Assembly (NCBI GenBank): GCA_026182355.1
Contig: JAPFBL010000167.1
Location: 781,001 to 845,000, forward strand
From: Hermatobates lingyangjiaoensis
Lineage: Eukaryota; Arthropoda; Insecta; Hemiptera; Hermatobatidae
DNA: 64,000 nucleotides
Direction: 5' to 3'
The first letter of the stretch is position 1, and every line of letters starts with the position of its first letter. A program made the position numbers and the translations under genes. Below, piece by piece: positions 20,155 through 31,956 of the stretch. The notes under the pieces are model-generated. The model made no database searches. It was not told the origin of the DNA and was given only the letters and a program-made list of their open reading frames with translations.

Positions 20155-20320
20155 TTGTAATAGATGGACTAATTTACCACAATGAAACAATTTTGTAAAA
20201 CAATGCTCTAAGGCCTTTCGTCAACTAAATTGATTTCAATTTTTTCAATTAAGGTTGACGAAAGGCCTTAGAGCATTGTTTTACAAAATTGTTTCATTGT
20301 GGTAAATTAGTCCATATATA
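20155..20320. mobile_element. family L palindrome
   Basis: Arms of about 70 bp: AAAACAATGCTCTAAGGCC on the left and its complement on the right, with GACGAAAGGCCTTAGAGC. The outer ends TGGACTAATTTACCACAATG are also inverted. CTGANGA and stem II appear lost (GTTGACGAAAGG); compare the fuller copy at 26.18 kb. Confidence 0.75.
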
Positions 20321-20339
20321 TATATATACCATCATAAAC

Positions 20340-20540
20340 GAAAAACGGTCCGGCAGGACAGATAAGACTTAAAATAAGCAGTGACACATAAACTGAGTTG
20401 ACTGTCGTCCCTCCGTCAATTCACTTCTTCTCCTGAGGATGACCGCCATTACGGTCGAAATATTGAAAAGTGAGTCTTTGTTGTGTTTCAGTTTATGTGT
20501 CACTGCTTATTTTAAGTATATATATATATATATATATATT
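20340..20540. mobile_element. family B element with hammerhead core
   Basis: The right arm is complete: GTCGTCCCTCCGTCAATTC, the hammerhead, then a CACTGCTTATTTTAAG end before (TA)n. On the left only the outer end (CTTAAAATAAGCAGTGACAC) is inverted, so the left arm has lost its hammerhead half. Copies at 5.95, 26.5 and 54.7 kb. Confidence 0.8.
20424..20475 (+). ncRNA. family B hammerhead candidate
   Basis: CTGAGGA (20,433-20,439), stem II GACCG/CGGTC of 5 bp around CCATTA, GAAA (20,457-20,460), TATT, then GAAAAG, which can pair with CTTCTC before the core at 5 of 6 positions. All core bases are intact. Confidence 0.6.
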
Positions 20541-20731
20541 TGTATGTATCAAGTTATAATACAGAACTCACAACGTGTCCAATATTAAGACCAGGTTGTT
20601 AATAATTTTTAGGTAATTAGATATGTTGTAGAGACATAAAAAAACTAACAGAATGTGTTGACTATTAAGATACTATATCATAACGTTGTTAGTTACCCCA
20701 GAAGAATTATATATGTTAATATGTTCTATAT

Positions 20732-20770
<39 letters not shown>

Positions 20771-20815
20771 GTAATAACACATAGATAAGATATTATCCCA
20801 ATCTTTTTTTTTATT

Positions 20816-21132
20816 GTTTAAACTGATCCTCTAGCAGTTTAATTTATCATCAAACTGATGATAATGTCATCAGTTTGCCGGCTTTTTGTTTGATCGGTGA
20901 TTCAACAGATTCTACATTGGGAGTTCTAAATTTTGCTTAACTCAATTGCATTTTGAATAGGGATCTTTAACGAATACCTGATATCGTACAGGCTCGGCAC
21001 TGATGGCTTAACGTCCTCTCCGAGAGACGATGTATTCAGATTTATTTACCTACCGCGTGAATAAATCGGGGGCCAGGTGGGGATCGAAACCCGGACTTCC
21101 AGCCCAGAGGTAAATACATTAACCTGGCCTCT
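20816..21132 (-). mobile_element. tRNA-derived SINE, subtype B tail
   Basis: Minus-strand copy. tRNA head at the right ending CCTGGCCTC, body with TAGGGATCTTTAACGA, tail with CTTTTTGTTTGATCGGTGA and an A-rich 3' end (T run at 20,803-20,812 on the plus strand). Confidence 0.85.
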
Positions 21133-21672
21133 ATATGAACCCTAAGTCAAATAAAATAGTTTTTGTGAATTGATTTGTCTTTGTCTCTGAATATTCGTAT
21201 ATGTGAACGTTGTATACAAATAGAAAAACCTTATTCTTATATCCTTAACTTATTTCATATGTTAACCCTGAGGTAAACCAACCGGTCTGACATCGATATA
21301 TACTTCTTAGATCTTACTTTTTTATAGTATAAATCCATTTTTTTTAATATGATAGAAATTTTTCTAAGAAAATTTTGATATAAATCGCTGTCGTGCAGGC
21401 CTTTTTTTTGGCAGTAAATATGTATAGTGTCTGATTGGACTAATAAAATTTATCCTTTAGGGTCGAAAATGTTGAGAAATGTTCTGAATTAGAGTTAAAT
21501 TAACTTTAAAAGCCTTTGATTTTGTTGATACAGAATTTAAACAACAATGTGTAAAGTGCAGGTAATGAATAATAAATTTGATCCAAATTGATTAAACTGA
21601 TTGACAGAAAGCGATGGTTTTTGGGGACTAGTAAGCTTTCAAAATGAATGTATAATCTGACATATAATCGTA
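21133..21672. other. nothing recognised
   Basis: AT-rich with no supported feature. Confidence 0.55.
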
Positions 21673-21674
21673 GA

Positions 21675-21842
21675 TTAGGTTAGATTACCACTGCAGTCCC
21701 ACAAGAGAGCGCACGTAAGGCTGAACATTGGCTCTTTGTGATACCACACAATGATTCTATATTGGCAGTCCTAAATTTTTCCTAACTCAATGGTATTTTG
21801 AGTAGCACAAGTATTTTGAGTAGCTAACATCGTACAAGCTTG
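21675..21842 (-). mobile_element. tRNA-derived SINE, subtype A, 3' part only
   Basis: Begins (plus strand) GGTTAGATTACCACTGCAG, the complement of the subtype A tail, and includes the GGCTCTTTGTGATACCAC block and TAGCTAACATCGTACAAGC of the body; the tRNA head is missing. Confidence 0.75.
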
Positions 21843-23010
21843 GAGCGAGTGGTTTGGGCATGAAGAAATTGAGGAGCGTGGTGAGAAAGGACCCGGGATC
21901 CTTGACTGTTGTTATGAATAACTCATTGTTTAATTTATTTTAAGAAAATTAATTGTTTTTATTTTTTTAATTTGAATTTTGCTAATTATTTTTCGACTTC
22001 ATAATACATAGTCAAGAAATTGCTTAAAGAAATTAAATTGAAAATCTGACCAAGTGTATAATTATAATGAGAGAAAGTCGTATGATATCTCATGCAACTT
22101 AATAATTTCAAACAGTTTAATGGTGAAACAAAACTAGATGAAAGAAAAACCACTTTTATTTCGTCTTAGATAGGTAGGGAAAAGAATGTTTGAAGTAGCT
22201 GCCTTACGAATAGAATTAAGAGGCCGTTTGTCAACGGAACGACTCTATGCATAAAGATCAGATAAGAAGTTGATTACGAATTGCGTTGGATCTAACCACA
22301 ACCCTTATCTCGACGTCTAACATTGTGTACTCTAATAAACTGAATTATAGCTTTTGTCTTCCTAACTAACGGCTTCTTCATCGATTGCTTGTCTTGTTAG
22401 AAAAAATAAATTAGGCAATTATTGCCAACTTGAATCATTTTCTTGAGAAATAATGTACCTTGTTATACTAAAATGAGATTTGTGCTTGTGCATTATAGAA
22501 GAGTAAAGGGAAGAGGTTTTTTTCCTGTTTTTGATTAAAATGGGAAATATCTGTACCGACTGTGAAAGTTTGGTGACATCTAAAATTAAATCTTTGTTTT
22601 GCTATCACGTCCGCAATTACTTACTAGATAATAATCTTTTGCAGTTAGGACAGGTGTGGCTTAGTGGCTTAGCTTAGTGTGTGGTTTACTTCTTACCGTT
22701 AGTATTGTAGATTTCAGTCATGACAATAAGATTATTTATGTAGAAGATAGGAAATCTTGTGCACGCTTCCTTAGGAAAGTAACATAACAGTGTGGTCTTA
22801 GAGAGTTAGGTCACTTTTAGATTATATCTTTGTTTTGTAATAACATCCGCAATTCCTCATTGGAAAGCTCCCTTTCCATAAAGGTCAGGTTTAGCTTAGT
22901 ACTGACTCGATTGAACTTCAGTCTGAAAATCAGAGTTATGAATTTTGATTATGGCTCCCAGATTTTGTTTGAGAGGGTCATTAAATCCTGCTTATTCTTC
23001 CATCATAGAG
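21843..23010. other. unassigned; imperfect duplication
   Basis: Two related pieces about 240 bp apart (near 22,590 and 22,830; shared ATCTTTGTTTTG and CCGCAATT) suggest an old tandem duplication. Otherwise unrecognised. Confidence 0.5.
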
Positions 23011-24820
23011 AATACTAAACTATCAACCCCAATCCCCTAAGGAAGTTAGAATAGGGATCTTGTTATCAACCCCAATCCCAAGGAAATTAGAATAGGGATC
23101 TTGTTATCAGCCCCAATCCCTTAAGGAAGTTAGAATAGGGATCTTGTTATCAACCCCAATCCCCTAAGGAAGTTAGAATAGGGATCTTGTTATCAACCCC
23201 AATCCCCATAAGGAAGTTAGAATAGGGATCTTGTTATCAACCCCAATCCCCTAAGGAAGTTAGAATAGGGATCTTGTTATCAACCCCAATCCCCTAAGGA
23301 AGTTAGAATAGGGATCTTGTTATCAACCCCAATCCTCTAAGGAAGTTAGAATAGGGATCTTGATATCAACTCCAATTCCAAGGAAGTTAGAATAGGGATC
23401 TTGTTATCAACCCCAAGCCCAAGGAAGTTAGAATAGGGATCTTGTTATCAACCCCAATCCCAAGGAAATTAGAATAGGGATCTTGTTATCAATCCCAATT
23501 CCTTAAGGAAGTTAGAATAGGGATCTTGTTATCAACCCCAATCCCAAGGAAGTTAGAATAGGGATCTTGTTATCAACCCCAATCCCAAGGAAGTTAGAAT
23601 AGGGATCTTGTTATCAACCCCAATCCCAGGAAATTAGAATAGGGATCTTGTTATCAACCCCAATCCCTTAAGGAAGTTAGAATAGGGATCTTGTTAACAA
23701 CCCCAATCCTCTAAGGAAGTTAGAATAGGGATCTTGTTATCAACTCCAATTCCAAGGAAGTTAGAATAGGGATCTTGTTATCAACCCCAAACCCAAACAA
23801 GTTAGAATAGGGATCTTGTTATCAACCAACCCCAAGGAAGTTAGAATAGGGATCTTGTTATCAACCCCAACCCCAAGGAAGATAGAATAGGGATCTTGTT
23901 ATCAACCCCAAGCCCAAACAAGTTAGAATAGGGATCTTGTTATCAACCCCAACCCCAAGGAAGTTAGAATAGGGATCTTGTTATCAACCCCAACCCCAAG
24001 GAAGTTAGAATAGGGATCTTGTTATCAACCCGAAGCCCAAACAAGTTAGAATAGGGATCTTGTTATCAACCCCAATCCCAAGGAAATTAGAATAGGGATC
24101 TTGTTATCAACCCCAATCCCTTAAGGAAGTTAGAATAGGGATCTTGTTAACAACCCCAATCCTCTAAGGAAGTAGGAATAGGGATCTTGTTATCAACTCC
24201 AATTCCAAGGAAGTTAGAATAGGGATCTTGTTATCAACCCCAACCCCAAGGAAGTTAGAATAGGGATCTTGTTATCAACCCCAAACCCAAACAAGTTAGA
24301 ATAGGGATCTTGTTATCAACGCCAACCCCAAGGAAGTTAGAATAGGGATCTTGTTATCAACCCCAAACCCAAACAAGTTAGAATAGGGATCTTGTTATCA
24401 ACGCCAACCCCAAGGAAGTTAGAATAGGGATCTTGTTATCAACCCCAACCCCAAGGAAGTTAGAATAGGGATCTTGTTATCAACCCCAACCCCAAGGAAG
24501 TTAGAATAGGGATCTTGTTATCAACCCCAATCCCTTAAGGAAGTTAGAATAGGGATCTTGTTATCAACTCCAATTCCAAGGAAGTTAGAATAGGGATCTT
24601 GTTATCAACCCCAAACCCAAACAAGTTAGAATAGGGATCTTGTTATCAACCCCAACCCCAAGGAAGTTAGAATAAGGATCTTGTTATCAACGCCAACCCC
24701 AAGGAAGTTAGAATAGGGATCTTGTTATCAACCCCAACCCCAAGGAAGTTAGAATAGGGATCTTGTTATCAACCACAACCCCAAGGAAGTTAGAATAGGG
24801 ATCTTGTTATCAATCCCTTG
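23011..24820. repeat. minisatellite, 39-43-bp unit, about 44 copies
   Basis: The unit is ATCAACCCCAATCCC, a variable (CT)AA, then GGAAGTTAGAATAGGGATC and TTGTT. Units differ mainly in the variable part (CCCCTAAGG, CCCAAGG, CCCAAACAAG). Some multi-unit blocks recur with the same variants, showing block-wise expansion. No frame is open across it. Confidence 0.95.
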
Positions 24821-24822
24821 GC

Positions 24823-24965
24823 AAAATGTTTAACTCCAAATGTAGAATCATCCCGGTAATGTGGCTTTTTCAAAAGTAAAATTGGTGTCTGTTAATAAAT
24901 GAACTACACTTTCCAGCCTTCAAATAACCCAAAAGGATTATGATCTGTAGTGTGTGTGTTCTAGC
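24823..24965 (+). mobile_element. SINE tail fragment, subtype C
   Basis: GGCAAAATGTTTAACTCC and AATGTAGAATCA match the SINE body end, followed by AATAAATGAACTACACTTTC and a GATTATGATC end like the tail of the 43.2-kb copy. It directly follows the minisatellite. Confidence 0.55.
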
Positions 24966-26100
24966 TCACAAACTTGACTTTCCAGCAAAGCCGATTTTTC
25001 GGTTATCCAAGACACAGGGTAGTATTCAATATTAATCTTCTATTCATTCATATCCAAAATTCTTTTTCTAAACATCTGGCTCTGCAGTCTATGATTTTTT
25101 CATATTAAAAACATAGTTTAGGACTCGGACTGCTTCCTCAGTTTGGAGATTTCATCTTTCTTTTATAATCAAGTTTACACATTCGTACTGTACATTTACA
25201 TTATAGTCAACCCAGAGTCAATACATTGTTAGGTAGGGCCTTGAGAAATCAGTGGTACTTGAGTTCAATTTTTTTTAGTTATCCTATATAATATATAAAG
25301 GTTTTACTCGACATTAAACCCTAAGGCAAAGCCAAAAGAACATAATTTAGGCTTACATCATTCCTAAAATTAGATCTTGGTTTTTAATTATAACCAAAGT
25401 TTGTCAACTAATTTAATTTTTTTGAAAGAATATTTGTTTTACTGAACCCAATTATTTGTTTAATCAGTAAGTGTTGATTGTGTACACTTAACACGTGTTT
25501 TATGAAAGGGGTGGTTTTGGTCTGTGCATGATAATTAGTAATTGCATTAGAGAGGGTGAGGGAGATAGATGCTCGGGGGTAAGGTAATTCTCAAAGTGTC
25601 TCTGGAGGAAGACCCCTAGTCCGGCTGGTTAATGCAATTGTTTACTATGTTCTCCTATCTTGCCTCTTCTGTATATCTGCTCTACTGGTGCTGACTCCTC
25701 AGTTCCTTTAAACCAGGTGTTCTCAACAGGGGTGTTTTTCAACCCCCTCAAGAGTGAGTTTTCGATTGCCAAGAGACGTATTATAGGATTTGACCTAACT
25801 AGACTGTCACGTGGACTGAACTAACCCAAAGATTTACCCTAATTTTAAAAATGGTCTAGCTCCCACAAGTCAATATTATTATTATAGAGAATACTGATAG
25901 AGAGCAGAGAAAAATAACTATATAACCATGTTAAATTATTCTCTATAAATTAAAAAAAAAGTTTTTCATTGTGTTCATTTTTGGGGCTAATTGGTATGAG
26001 ATAGGGGGGATGACATTCTAACACATAATGAAAGGCCTGCATTGTAATAAGTATCGTTTTATTTATAAATACTGAAACATGTCAGTATTTAGAAATAAAA
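24966..26100. other. mostly unassigned; possible hAT end
   Basis: At 25,717 CCAGGTGTTCTCAACAGGGG resembles a hAT terminal inverted repeat (CAGGGGTTCTCAAC type), but no opposite end or target duplication is seen. Rest unrecognised. Confidence 0.4.
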
Positions 26101-26114
26101 TGTTTGGAGAACTG

Positions 26115-26260
26115 GTAATATATATATATATATATATATCTTTTATATATATAATATAACACTTCACTTTTCGCTTGCTCTCTGACGACGTGAAAACGAA
26201 AGGCCTTAGAGCGACTATCTTCTTTAATTTGTGGTGAGTTACCTGAATATATATATATAT
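26115..26260 (+). mobile_element. family L repeat with hammerhead-like core
   Basis: Between TA tracts: CTGACGACGTGAAAAC followed by GAAAGGCCTTAGAGC. CTGACGA, a very short GT/AC stem and GAAA are present. The shared GAAAGGCCTTAGAGC ties it to the copies at 2.87 and 20.2 kb, which lost the first half. Confidence 0.55.
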
Positions 26261-26373
26261 ACATTATTGAAAATGACACCACCAAATTTAGCTGACACCT
26301 GTTTCTTAACAAGTTTCTCAATTTTTCTAAATAACACTCTCGTTATTTCGTCTACACAATAAAGTGCATCTCC

Positions 26374-26420
26374 TATAGTCGACATGTTTTCGAATGATCA
26401 ACATTCATCATCAGGACATG
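26374..26420 (-). ncRNA. family I hammerhead candidate
   Basis: Minus strand: GTC, CTGATGA (26,408-26,414), stem II GAATG/CATTC of 5 bp, GAAA, ACATG, TC, GAC. GTC before the core pairs with GAC after it, placing the cleavage site at a GUC triplet, the commonest hammerhead site. The second copy at 50.58 kb is followed by PLE-like coding sequence. Confidence 0.65.
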
Positions 26421-26519
26421 AATAATTATGTGAATTATGTGGTTTGTTATATATACACGGAGAAGGTAGAAGGGGTTGTTTTCCATTAAGTTTAAGAAAA
26501 GGTGGACGTTAATCCTGTG

Positions 26520-26690
26520 GGGTGAGTGGCACAAAGACTCACTTTTCAATATTTCTACCGTAATGGCGGTCGTCCTCAGGAGAAGAAGTGAATTGATGGA
26601 GGGACGACAGTCAACTCACTTCAGTTGACTGTCGTCCCTCCATCAATTCACTTCTTCTTCTGAAGACGACCGCCATTACAACACAGAAAA
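26520..26690. mobile_element. family B palindrome
   Basis: Arms meet at about 26,616 (CTCACTTCAG centre). The minus arm keeps CTGAGGA and stem II (one pair changed, GGTAGAAA); the plus arm has CTGAAGA and half of stem II and is cut off after CCATTA. Confidence 0.8.
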
Positions 26691-27290
26691 AAGTGAAATT
26701 ACACACCAATTTCAATATTTTGAACTGTTATTTAGTAAGTTTACTTAGTTTGTGTAAGTGTCACACATTGAGTAAGTGTGTATTTTCTCATTTTTCTGTG
26801 TCGGGTTTTGTGTAATTCAAAGTTTTATAAAAAGAAAATATTGTAAAGAAAAATCACATATTGCCATGCCTTTTGCTTACTCAGAACATTTTGTCTTTTG
26901 AAGTCATTTTACTAATTTAATTGTTTATTTCTAAAAATTTGAAAACTAAACGTGATAAGTTTTCATTAACTGTGGATTCATAAAAAAATATAACTGACAA
27001 TACTATTTTCTTTTCCATCTAATTCTGTATACATTTTGCTTTAATTTTTGTAAGGTTTATCCAACATTTCAACTTTATTTATGGGAATCGTAATATTGTA
27101 ACCCTGTGAATTGTGTTTTATTAATGTCTCTATAAAAGTGAAATAATGACTGCAGTTGTGAGATTAGGTTTAAATAAAGTATTGCTTCGTAATTACCTTT
27201 TTGAAGTACAACTCTATGTATCCTTTTGTAGCTTTAAACTCCGTAACTCCTTAATATTGATATTAAACTCATTAATGTATAACATTGGGG
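26691..27290. other. AT-rich, nothing recognised
   Basis: No supported feature. Confidence 0.55.
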
Positions 27291-27329
27291 GATTTTAAGA
27301 ATTATGTCTCCACACACAGTTTAATATGA

Positions 27330-27375
27330 AACCAACAACGCGTTTCAAACACTTAGTTTTCATCTTCAGGTTAAC
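27330..27375 (-). ncRNA. family H hammerhead candidate, copy 1
   Basis: Minus strand: GTTAAC, CTGAAGA (complement at 27,363-27,369), stem II AAAAC/GTGTTT with one mismatch around TAA, GAAA, CGCG, TT, GTTGGT. GTTAAC and GTTGGT form a 6-bp stem I with wobble pairs. Downstream TGGAGAC is shared by all four family H copies. Confidence 0.65.
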
Positions 27376-27590
27376 ATACAAAAAAATCTGTATCTGTGAG
27401 CTTTATTTGAAATTGAATATAATATATGAATGTTGAATTGAACTATTGAAGTTTTTATTTAACAAATGAGTTAGTATGAAAAATGACTATTTCTTTGATT
27501 CTTGAAATATCCGAATATGAGTAAATACCACTATAACAGTATTGGGGAAAGTATTAAGTCTCCACAGAAAAAAAGGTTATTATAAGAAAC

Positions 27591-27633
27591 TAAACAAAGT
27601 GTTTCGAACACTTGATGTTCTTCTTCAGGTTAC
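27591..27633 (-). ncRNA. family H hammerhead candidate, copy 2
   Basis: Minus strand: GTAAC, CTGAAGA, stem II GAACAT/GTGTTC around CAA, GAAA, CACT, TT, GTTTA. Same orientation as copy 1 and 261 bp from it. The repeat unit spans about 27,545-27,640. Confidence 0.62.
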
Positions 27634-27640
27634 ATCTAAA

Positions 27641-28468
27641 CAATTATACATATGCATTTAAGAGCTTTGGAAACATAGGGGCGAATTAATTCGGAATTCA
27701 TGAATATATCGGACGCTATTGAGTGATAACATGGAAATAATATTGAAATGGCTTAAATTGATCATTAACTTAAAACGACATACTGATTGCACAAGTGACA
27801 AATCAGTCACGTCAATAATTCTAATTCTTATTATTGGAATTTGACAATCTTGAATTATTCAAAATTTACATTGTCCTATTTAATGGTAAAACGGTTACCA
27901 ACCCAACTCTGTTATTCATTTTAAAAACTGCTGTTATTTATTATACGAACGTTTACAGGATTATTTGCATCGAAATTTATTTTTATTAAACTGAAAAAAA
28001 TGAAACATGTAGAAATATCCTATAAAACTGACTACGTCGCGAATATAAAATTTCTGGCATTGTAAAAGAAGGGAGAACTTCTTTTACAATGATGACGAGA
28101 GCGATCAAAATATCAAAGTGAGTTTTTGTAATCTTTTCTGAATTTTTTGTCAGAATATCATGCATAAGAAATTCTTTTATTTTCTAAAAATCTGTCCATA
28201 CGTTTGAGAATAAAATCGATGTGATTCTAGATTTTTAGTTAATATTTAATATATATTGGATTTGATGGGAACAGAAATTATACTTCAGGGTCAAAAATTC
28301 AAAAAAACTGTTCTCTAAAAGTGATAAAGAAATTTGAAGTATTTTCCTTTGCATTCGTACAGATGTTAATCAAAGGGAATAAAATATACATATTAATATT
28401 AAAATATGTATATATTTTAGATTAGACTCAAATTGATTAGACAGAAAGAATTCGGAGAAAGAATATTT
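27641..28468. other. mostly unassigned; family C relic
   Basis: At 28,045-28,140 an inverted GTAAAAGAAG and a GATGACGAGAGCGATCAAAA with AAGTGAGTTTTTG resembles a decayed family C arm. Nothing else recognised. Confidence 0.45.
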
Positions 28469-28482
28469 CTTTAGAAAATAAT

Positions 28483-28804
28483 TGGTTGGGAGTTGTGGTT
28501 GCAGTGGCAGGCCCACAAGGTAACACACGTAAGCCGAGCATTGGCCCTTTGTGATATCACATAATGAACATTGATACTACAGTGGCATCTACTAAATTTT
28601 TGTTTCACTTAAGTGTATTTAGAATAGGGATCGTTAACGAGTACCTGACATCGTACAGGCTCGGGACCGATGGTTTAACGTCTTTCTCCGAGAGACAATG
28701 TGCTCATTGTCCCGCATGAATAAATCGAGGGCCAGGTGGGAATCGAACCCTGGTCCTATCAATTCAGAGGCGATTACATTAACCACTAAGCTAACCTGGC
28801 TCCC
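28483..28804 (-). mobile_element. tRNA-derived SINE, subtype A, with 14-bp target duplication
   Basis: Target duplication CTTTAGAAAATAAT at 28,469-28,482 and 28,805-28,818, exact. Minus-strand copy with head at the right (GCTAACCTGGCTCCC), body and the GGCCCTTTGTGATATCAC tail. Length 322 bp matches the 2.2-kb copy. Confidence 0.92.
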
Positions 28805-28818
28805 CTTTAGAAAATAAT

Positions 28819-29688
28819 AACTACCAAAAGGAAAAGTAACAGCTTTATGGTCGTACGACTAGGGCTACCCCAGCAAATACCCAACTGTTTATACTTTTAG
28901 CCGAATGAAACACTTATGGGGGTTTACAACAGAAGTTTTAATACTGTGAGCAAGTATTGTGCTCACATACAAAGAAATACAAAATTGACTTTGATACATA
29001 ATCTTCATTTATTTTTGATATATTGATTTTGATTTTTGTGAAGTATAGCGATTATGGGAATAAAATATTTTGGAAATTGTAATTGATTTTCACGTTTTTG
29101 GATACTCAGAATTCATTTATGGTGATATAATAAGTGAAATATGTTGTTGTTTTCTATGCCAATTCTTATAAGCTTTCAATTTGTATATTGGTTCGCTGTG
29201 CGGGAAGAGTTGACATTTATTGTTTAGCATTCCTTTTAGTTTTAGCACGCCACAGTACCGGTGTTTCTACACCGCAGACTTCAATTTTTTCTCACTTAAG
29301 ATTATTAAAGTAGTAATATTTTACTTGTGCTGTCTTGGGACAGACGGCTTTATGTCCTTTCCGGTTCCAATGTGTTAAAGATTTCAAATCTCCAAATATG
29401 GAAATATTGACATGGCAAAGATTTGAACCTGCAATCTTCTGTATAACCTATAACTGACACCAAATGTAAAGCATTGTGAAAACCAAACAGTCTAATTTGA
29501 AATTATTGATGAATTGATGAATATTTTCAGATCTCTTTAACCCATTGAAACATTTTCTTCATGTTATCTATCTGTAATGGTGCGAGGCTGAGCATCGTCT
29601 AACATATTCACTCATCTACTCTTCTACATACTAATAGTTTATTTATGGTACCATAATGACACTAAACAAATATTTATTTTGAGGGGAT
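28819..29688. other. unassigned; possible old SINE-like relic
   Basis: 29,330-29,460 has features of a decayed minus-strand tRNA SINE (GACGGCTTTATGTCC, a B-box-like GGTTCAAATC as complement at 29,420) but is too diverged to assign. Rest unrecognised. Confidence 0.4.
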
Positions 29689-29730
29689 TTCAAAAATTAT
29701 GTCTCCATACAAAAAATGTTTAATATCAAA

Positions 29731-29774
29731 CTAACAACACGTTTCGAACACTTAGTGTCCTTCTTCAAGTTAAC
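29731..29774 (-). ncRNA. family H hammerhead candidate, copy 3
   Basis: Minus strand: GTTAAC, TTGAAGA (first core base changed), stem II GGACAC/GTGTTC of 6 bp around TAA, GAAA, CGTG, TT, GTTAGT. Stem I GTTAAC/GTTAGT has 6 pairs including one G-U. The best helices of the family but with the C-to-T core change. Confidence 0.6.
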
Positions 29775-29780
29775 ATCTAA

Positions 29781-31325
29781 AAAAAAAATGCATGTCTGTA
29801 AGCTTTATTTGAAATTGAATAATAATGATTTTGGGCAACAATTGCATCATGGTGAAGTCACTTATTCTTCCCTGTAATATCTGTAGTGAAATTTCCGGAG
29901 TTCAGTCATCTCGAACTCCGAGATGACTTTTTTCCCCAATTCCCTAGTATTTAGTAAGGCAACTCTCCTTTTCCCATCACAGCATCCGTCTTTGAGAAAT
30001 TCGATTTTAGTCCGTGCAGTGTTTAGTATATAAATAAAAATGAAGTGACAATCACACAAGAGAGAAACAAATAAAACAGACAGCAGAAGTGGCATTGTAG
30101 CAAGAAAATGGTCAAAATTATCATGTTTTTCTGTAATTCAACGAATCTGCACTGATTATTATTATTTGTAACCCAACAAAGTTGTCAATTTTACGCAAAC
30201 ATTATTTCTATAATACCTTATATATTGGTTGTTTTTGTTATTAAAACAGTGTGTAAATGGTTGTGATTTGTAAAATAAGTCTACATTTGGATGTAATGTA
30301 TTAAATTTTGAAGCAGTTCTTCTTCTGTACGACCGGTCATTCCCCACTTGGCAACTCCGCCATTCCCCAAAGAACCAGTAATCTAGAAGGTTAGGCAGAA
30401 TGTGGTGCCAGTCTTGTGACGGACACTTGACACTCTTGTTTAGACTTGATGGAGGCGGCCCTCAAGCCTCTTTCAGACTGCAGCGTTCAGGCGTGAGTCA
30501 CTGCTCCGAGAGGAATGCCACGCCATGGTGGGGGCGACCTTCGCTCCGGACGCCATTGTCTGCTTCCATTCACCTTGTCCCTCTCGTCTTTCTTCTCCCA
30601 CGCACTTTCTAAATGCACCAGCCTCTTCTTCAACATCCTTCAGGAAAGCTCTTCTCTTCTGTTTGTCTTCCTCTTCACAGGGCTGTATTTAAATCAAAGT
30701 AATCCTAAGGAGACTTGCTTGATCTTTAATGGTCAACGTAACCTAGATTACTGGTATAAGAATGCACCACTTTCGCTTCCAAGGTTTTCTACAACAATCA
30801 GTGCGCTATAACACTGATAGTAATAATTTTTTCCATGTAATGTTTGTACAAAAACATTTACAATTCAATGATATAATGTTTTAAACATGTAAGTTTACAA
30901 AAGATTTCTATTATGTTTCCAAATTGATAAGGTTTACATACGCTGCTATTGTTTACATATCGTCTCGAAAATGATTGTTTAAAAGAATAATGGAACAACA
31001 ACAATAACATTTTTAATATTAAAGAGTTCATCAGATATAATATTAGAACATTAGAAATTTCTTCTCCATTGAACCGGTATCAGAACAAGTTCATTATCAA
31101 AGACCTACTCATGATCATGAGCTAAGTACCTCAGGAGAAAGCTCTTCTTTTGGGCCCTCTCAGAAACTGCTTTAGTAGAAAAGAAAACATTCCAGGAATG
31201 ATGACTTTGTATTAAGCACTAGAATTAAAGTAGAGTAAAGCTGGTGTCCAATTAATAGAAAATTATAATAAGAAACATAAAATACTCCTGCGTTTAATTT
31301 TTGCAATCTGTGCCCTTCTCCAGAC
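29781..31325. other. no recognised gene; one candidate small frame and a GC-rich patch
   Basis: A minus-strand frame at 29,862-30,095 (77 aa) starts MPLLLSVLFVSLLCDC, which looks like a signal peptide, and continues with a charged part (KDGCCDGKRRVALLNTREL). No family is recognised and AT-rich DNA yields such frames by chance; confidence as a gene is low. 30,380-30,660 is markedly GC-richer with two overlapping plus frames (70 and 98 aa) of unknown nature. Confidence 0.35.
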
Positions 31326-31329
31326 GCTA

Positions 31330-31948
31330 TGGGTGATGATCTACCAATTCTTTGCGCTCTACAAAAAGGTCCATGATGTACCTAAACTCTTTAGGTTCTA
31401 TGATCTACGGATGTTCTATGGTCTTCAGGAGCTCTGTGATCTATCAAGGTTATATAGTCCACCTAGACTCAATGATCTACCAAGGTTCTATGATCTAGTA
31501 ATACTCTATGATCTAACCAGACTCTAAGATCTACCTAAGTGTTATGATCTAACAAACCACTATGATTTACCAGACTCTATGATCTACTTAGGTTCTATGA
31601 TATACCAAAAAGTGTTATGGTCTAACAAGGCTATATGATCTCCAACCCTCTATGATTTACCAGACTCTATGATCTACCTAGGTTCTATGATATACCAAAG
31701 TGTTATGATCTAACAAGGCTGCATGATCTACCAGACTCTATGATCTACCTAGGTTCTATGATATACCAAAAAGTGTTATGATCTAACAAGGCTGCATGAT
31801 CTACCAGACTCTATGATTTACCTAGGTTCGAGACTCTTATGATCTAACAAGGTTGAATGATCCGCAGAGACTCTATGATCTATATTGTCTATCATGTATA
31901 TTACCTGCCAAGCTCTATGATTTAACAAGGCTCAATGATCCACCAATA
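31330..31948. repeat. 15-bp-based minisatellite, left part
   Basis: Degenerate repeats of CTCTATGATCTACCA with many variants (GTTATGATCTAACAA). Larger blocks of about 95 bp recur (31,560-31,850). Interrupted at 31,957 by a hAT MITE. Confidence 0.9.
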
Positions 31949-31956
31949 CTCTCTAA

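Noticed and set aside
23011..24820. CRISPR-like array of 40-bp repeats
   Set aside because: There are no unique spacers: the whole period repeats. It is a eukaryotic minisatellite.
29862..30095. Small secreted protein gene on the minus strand
   Set aside because: The signal-peptide-like start is suggestive, but there is no homology, no splice or promoter evidence, and the frame is short; noted in the region entry only.
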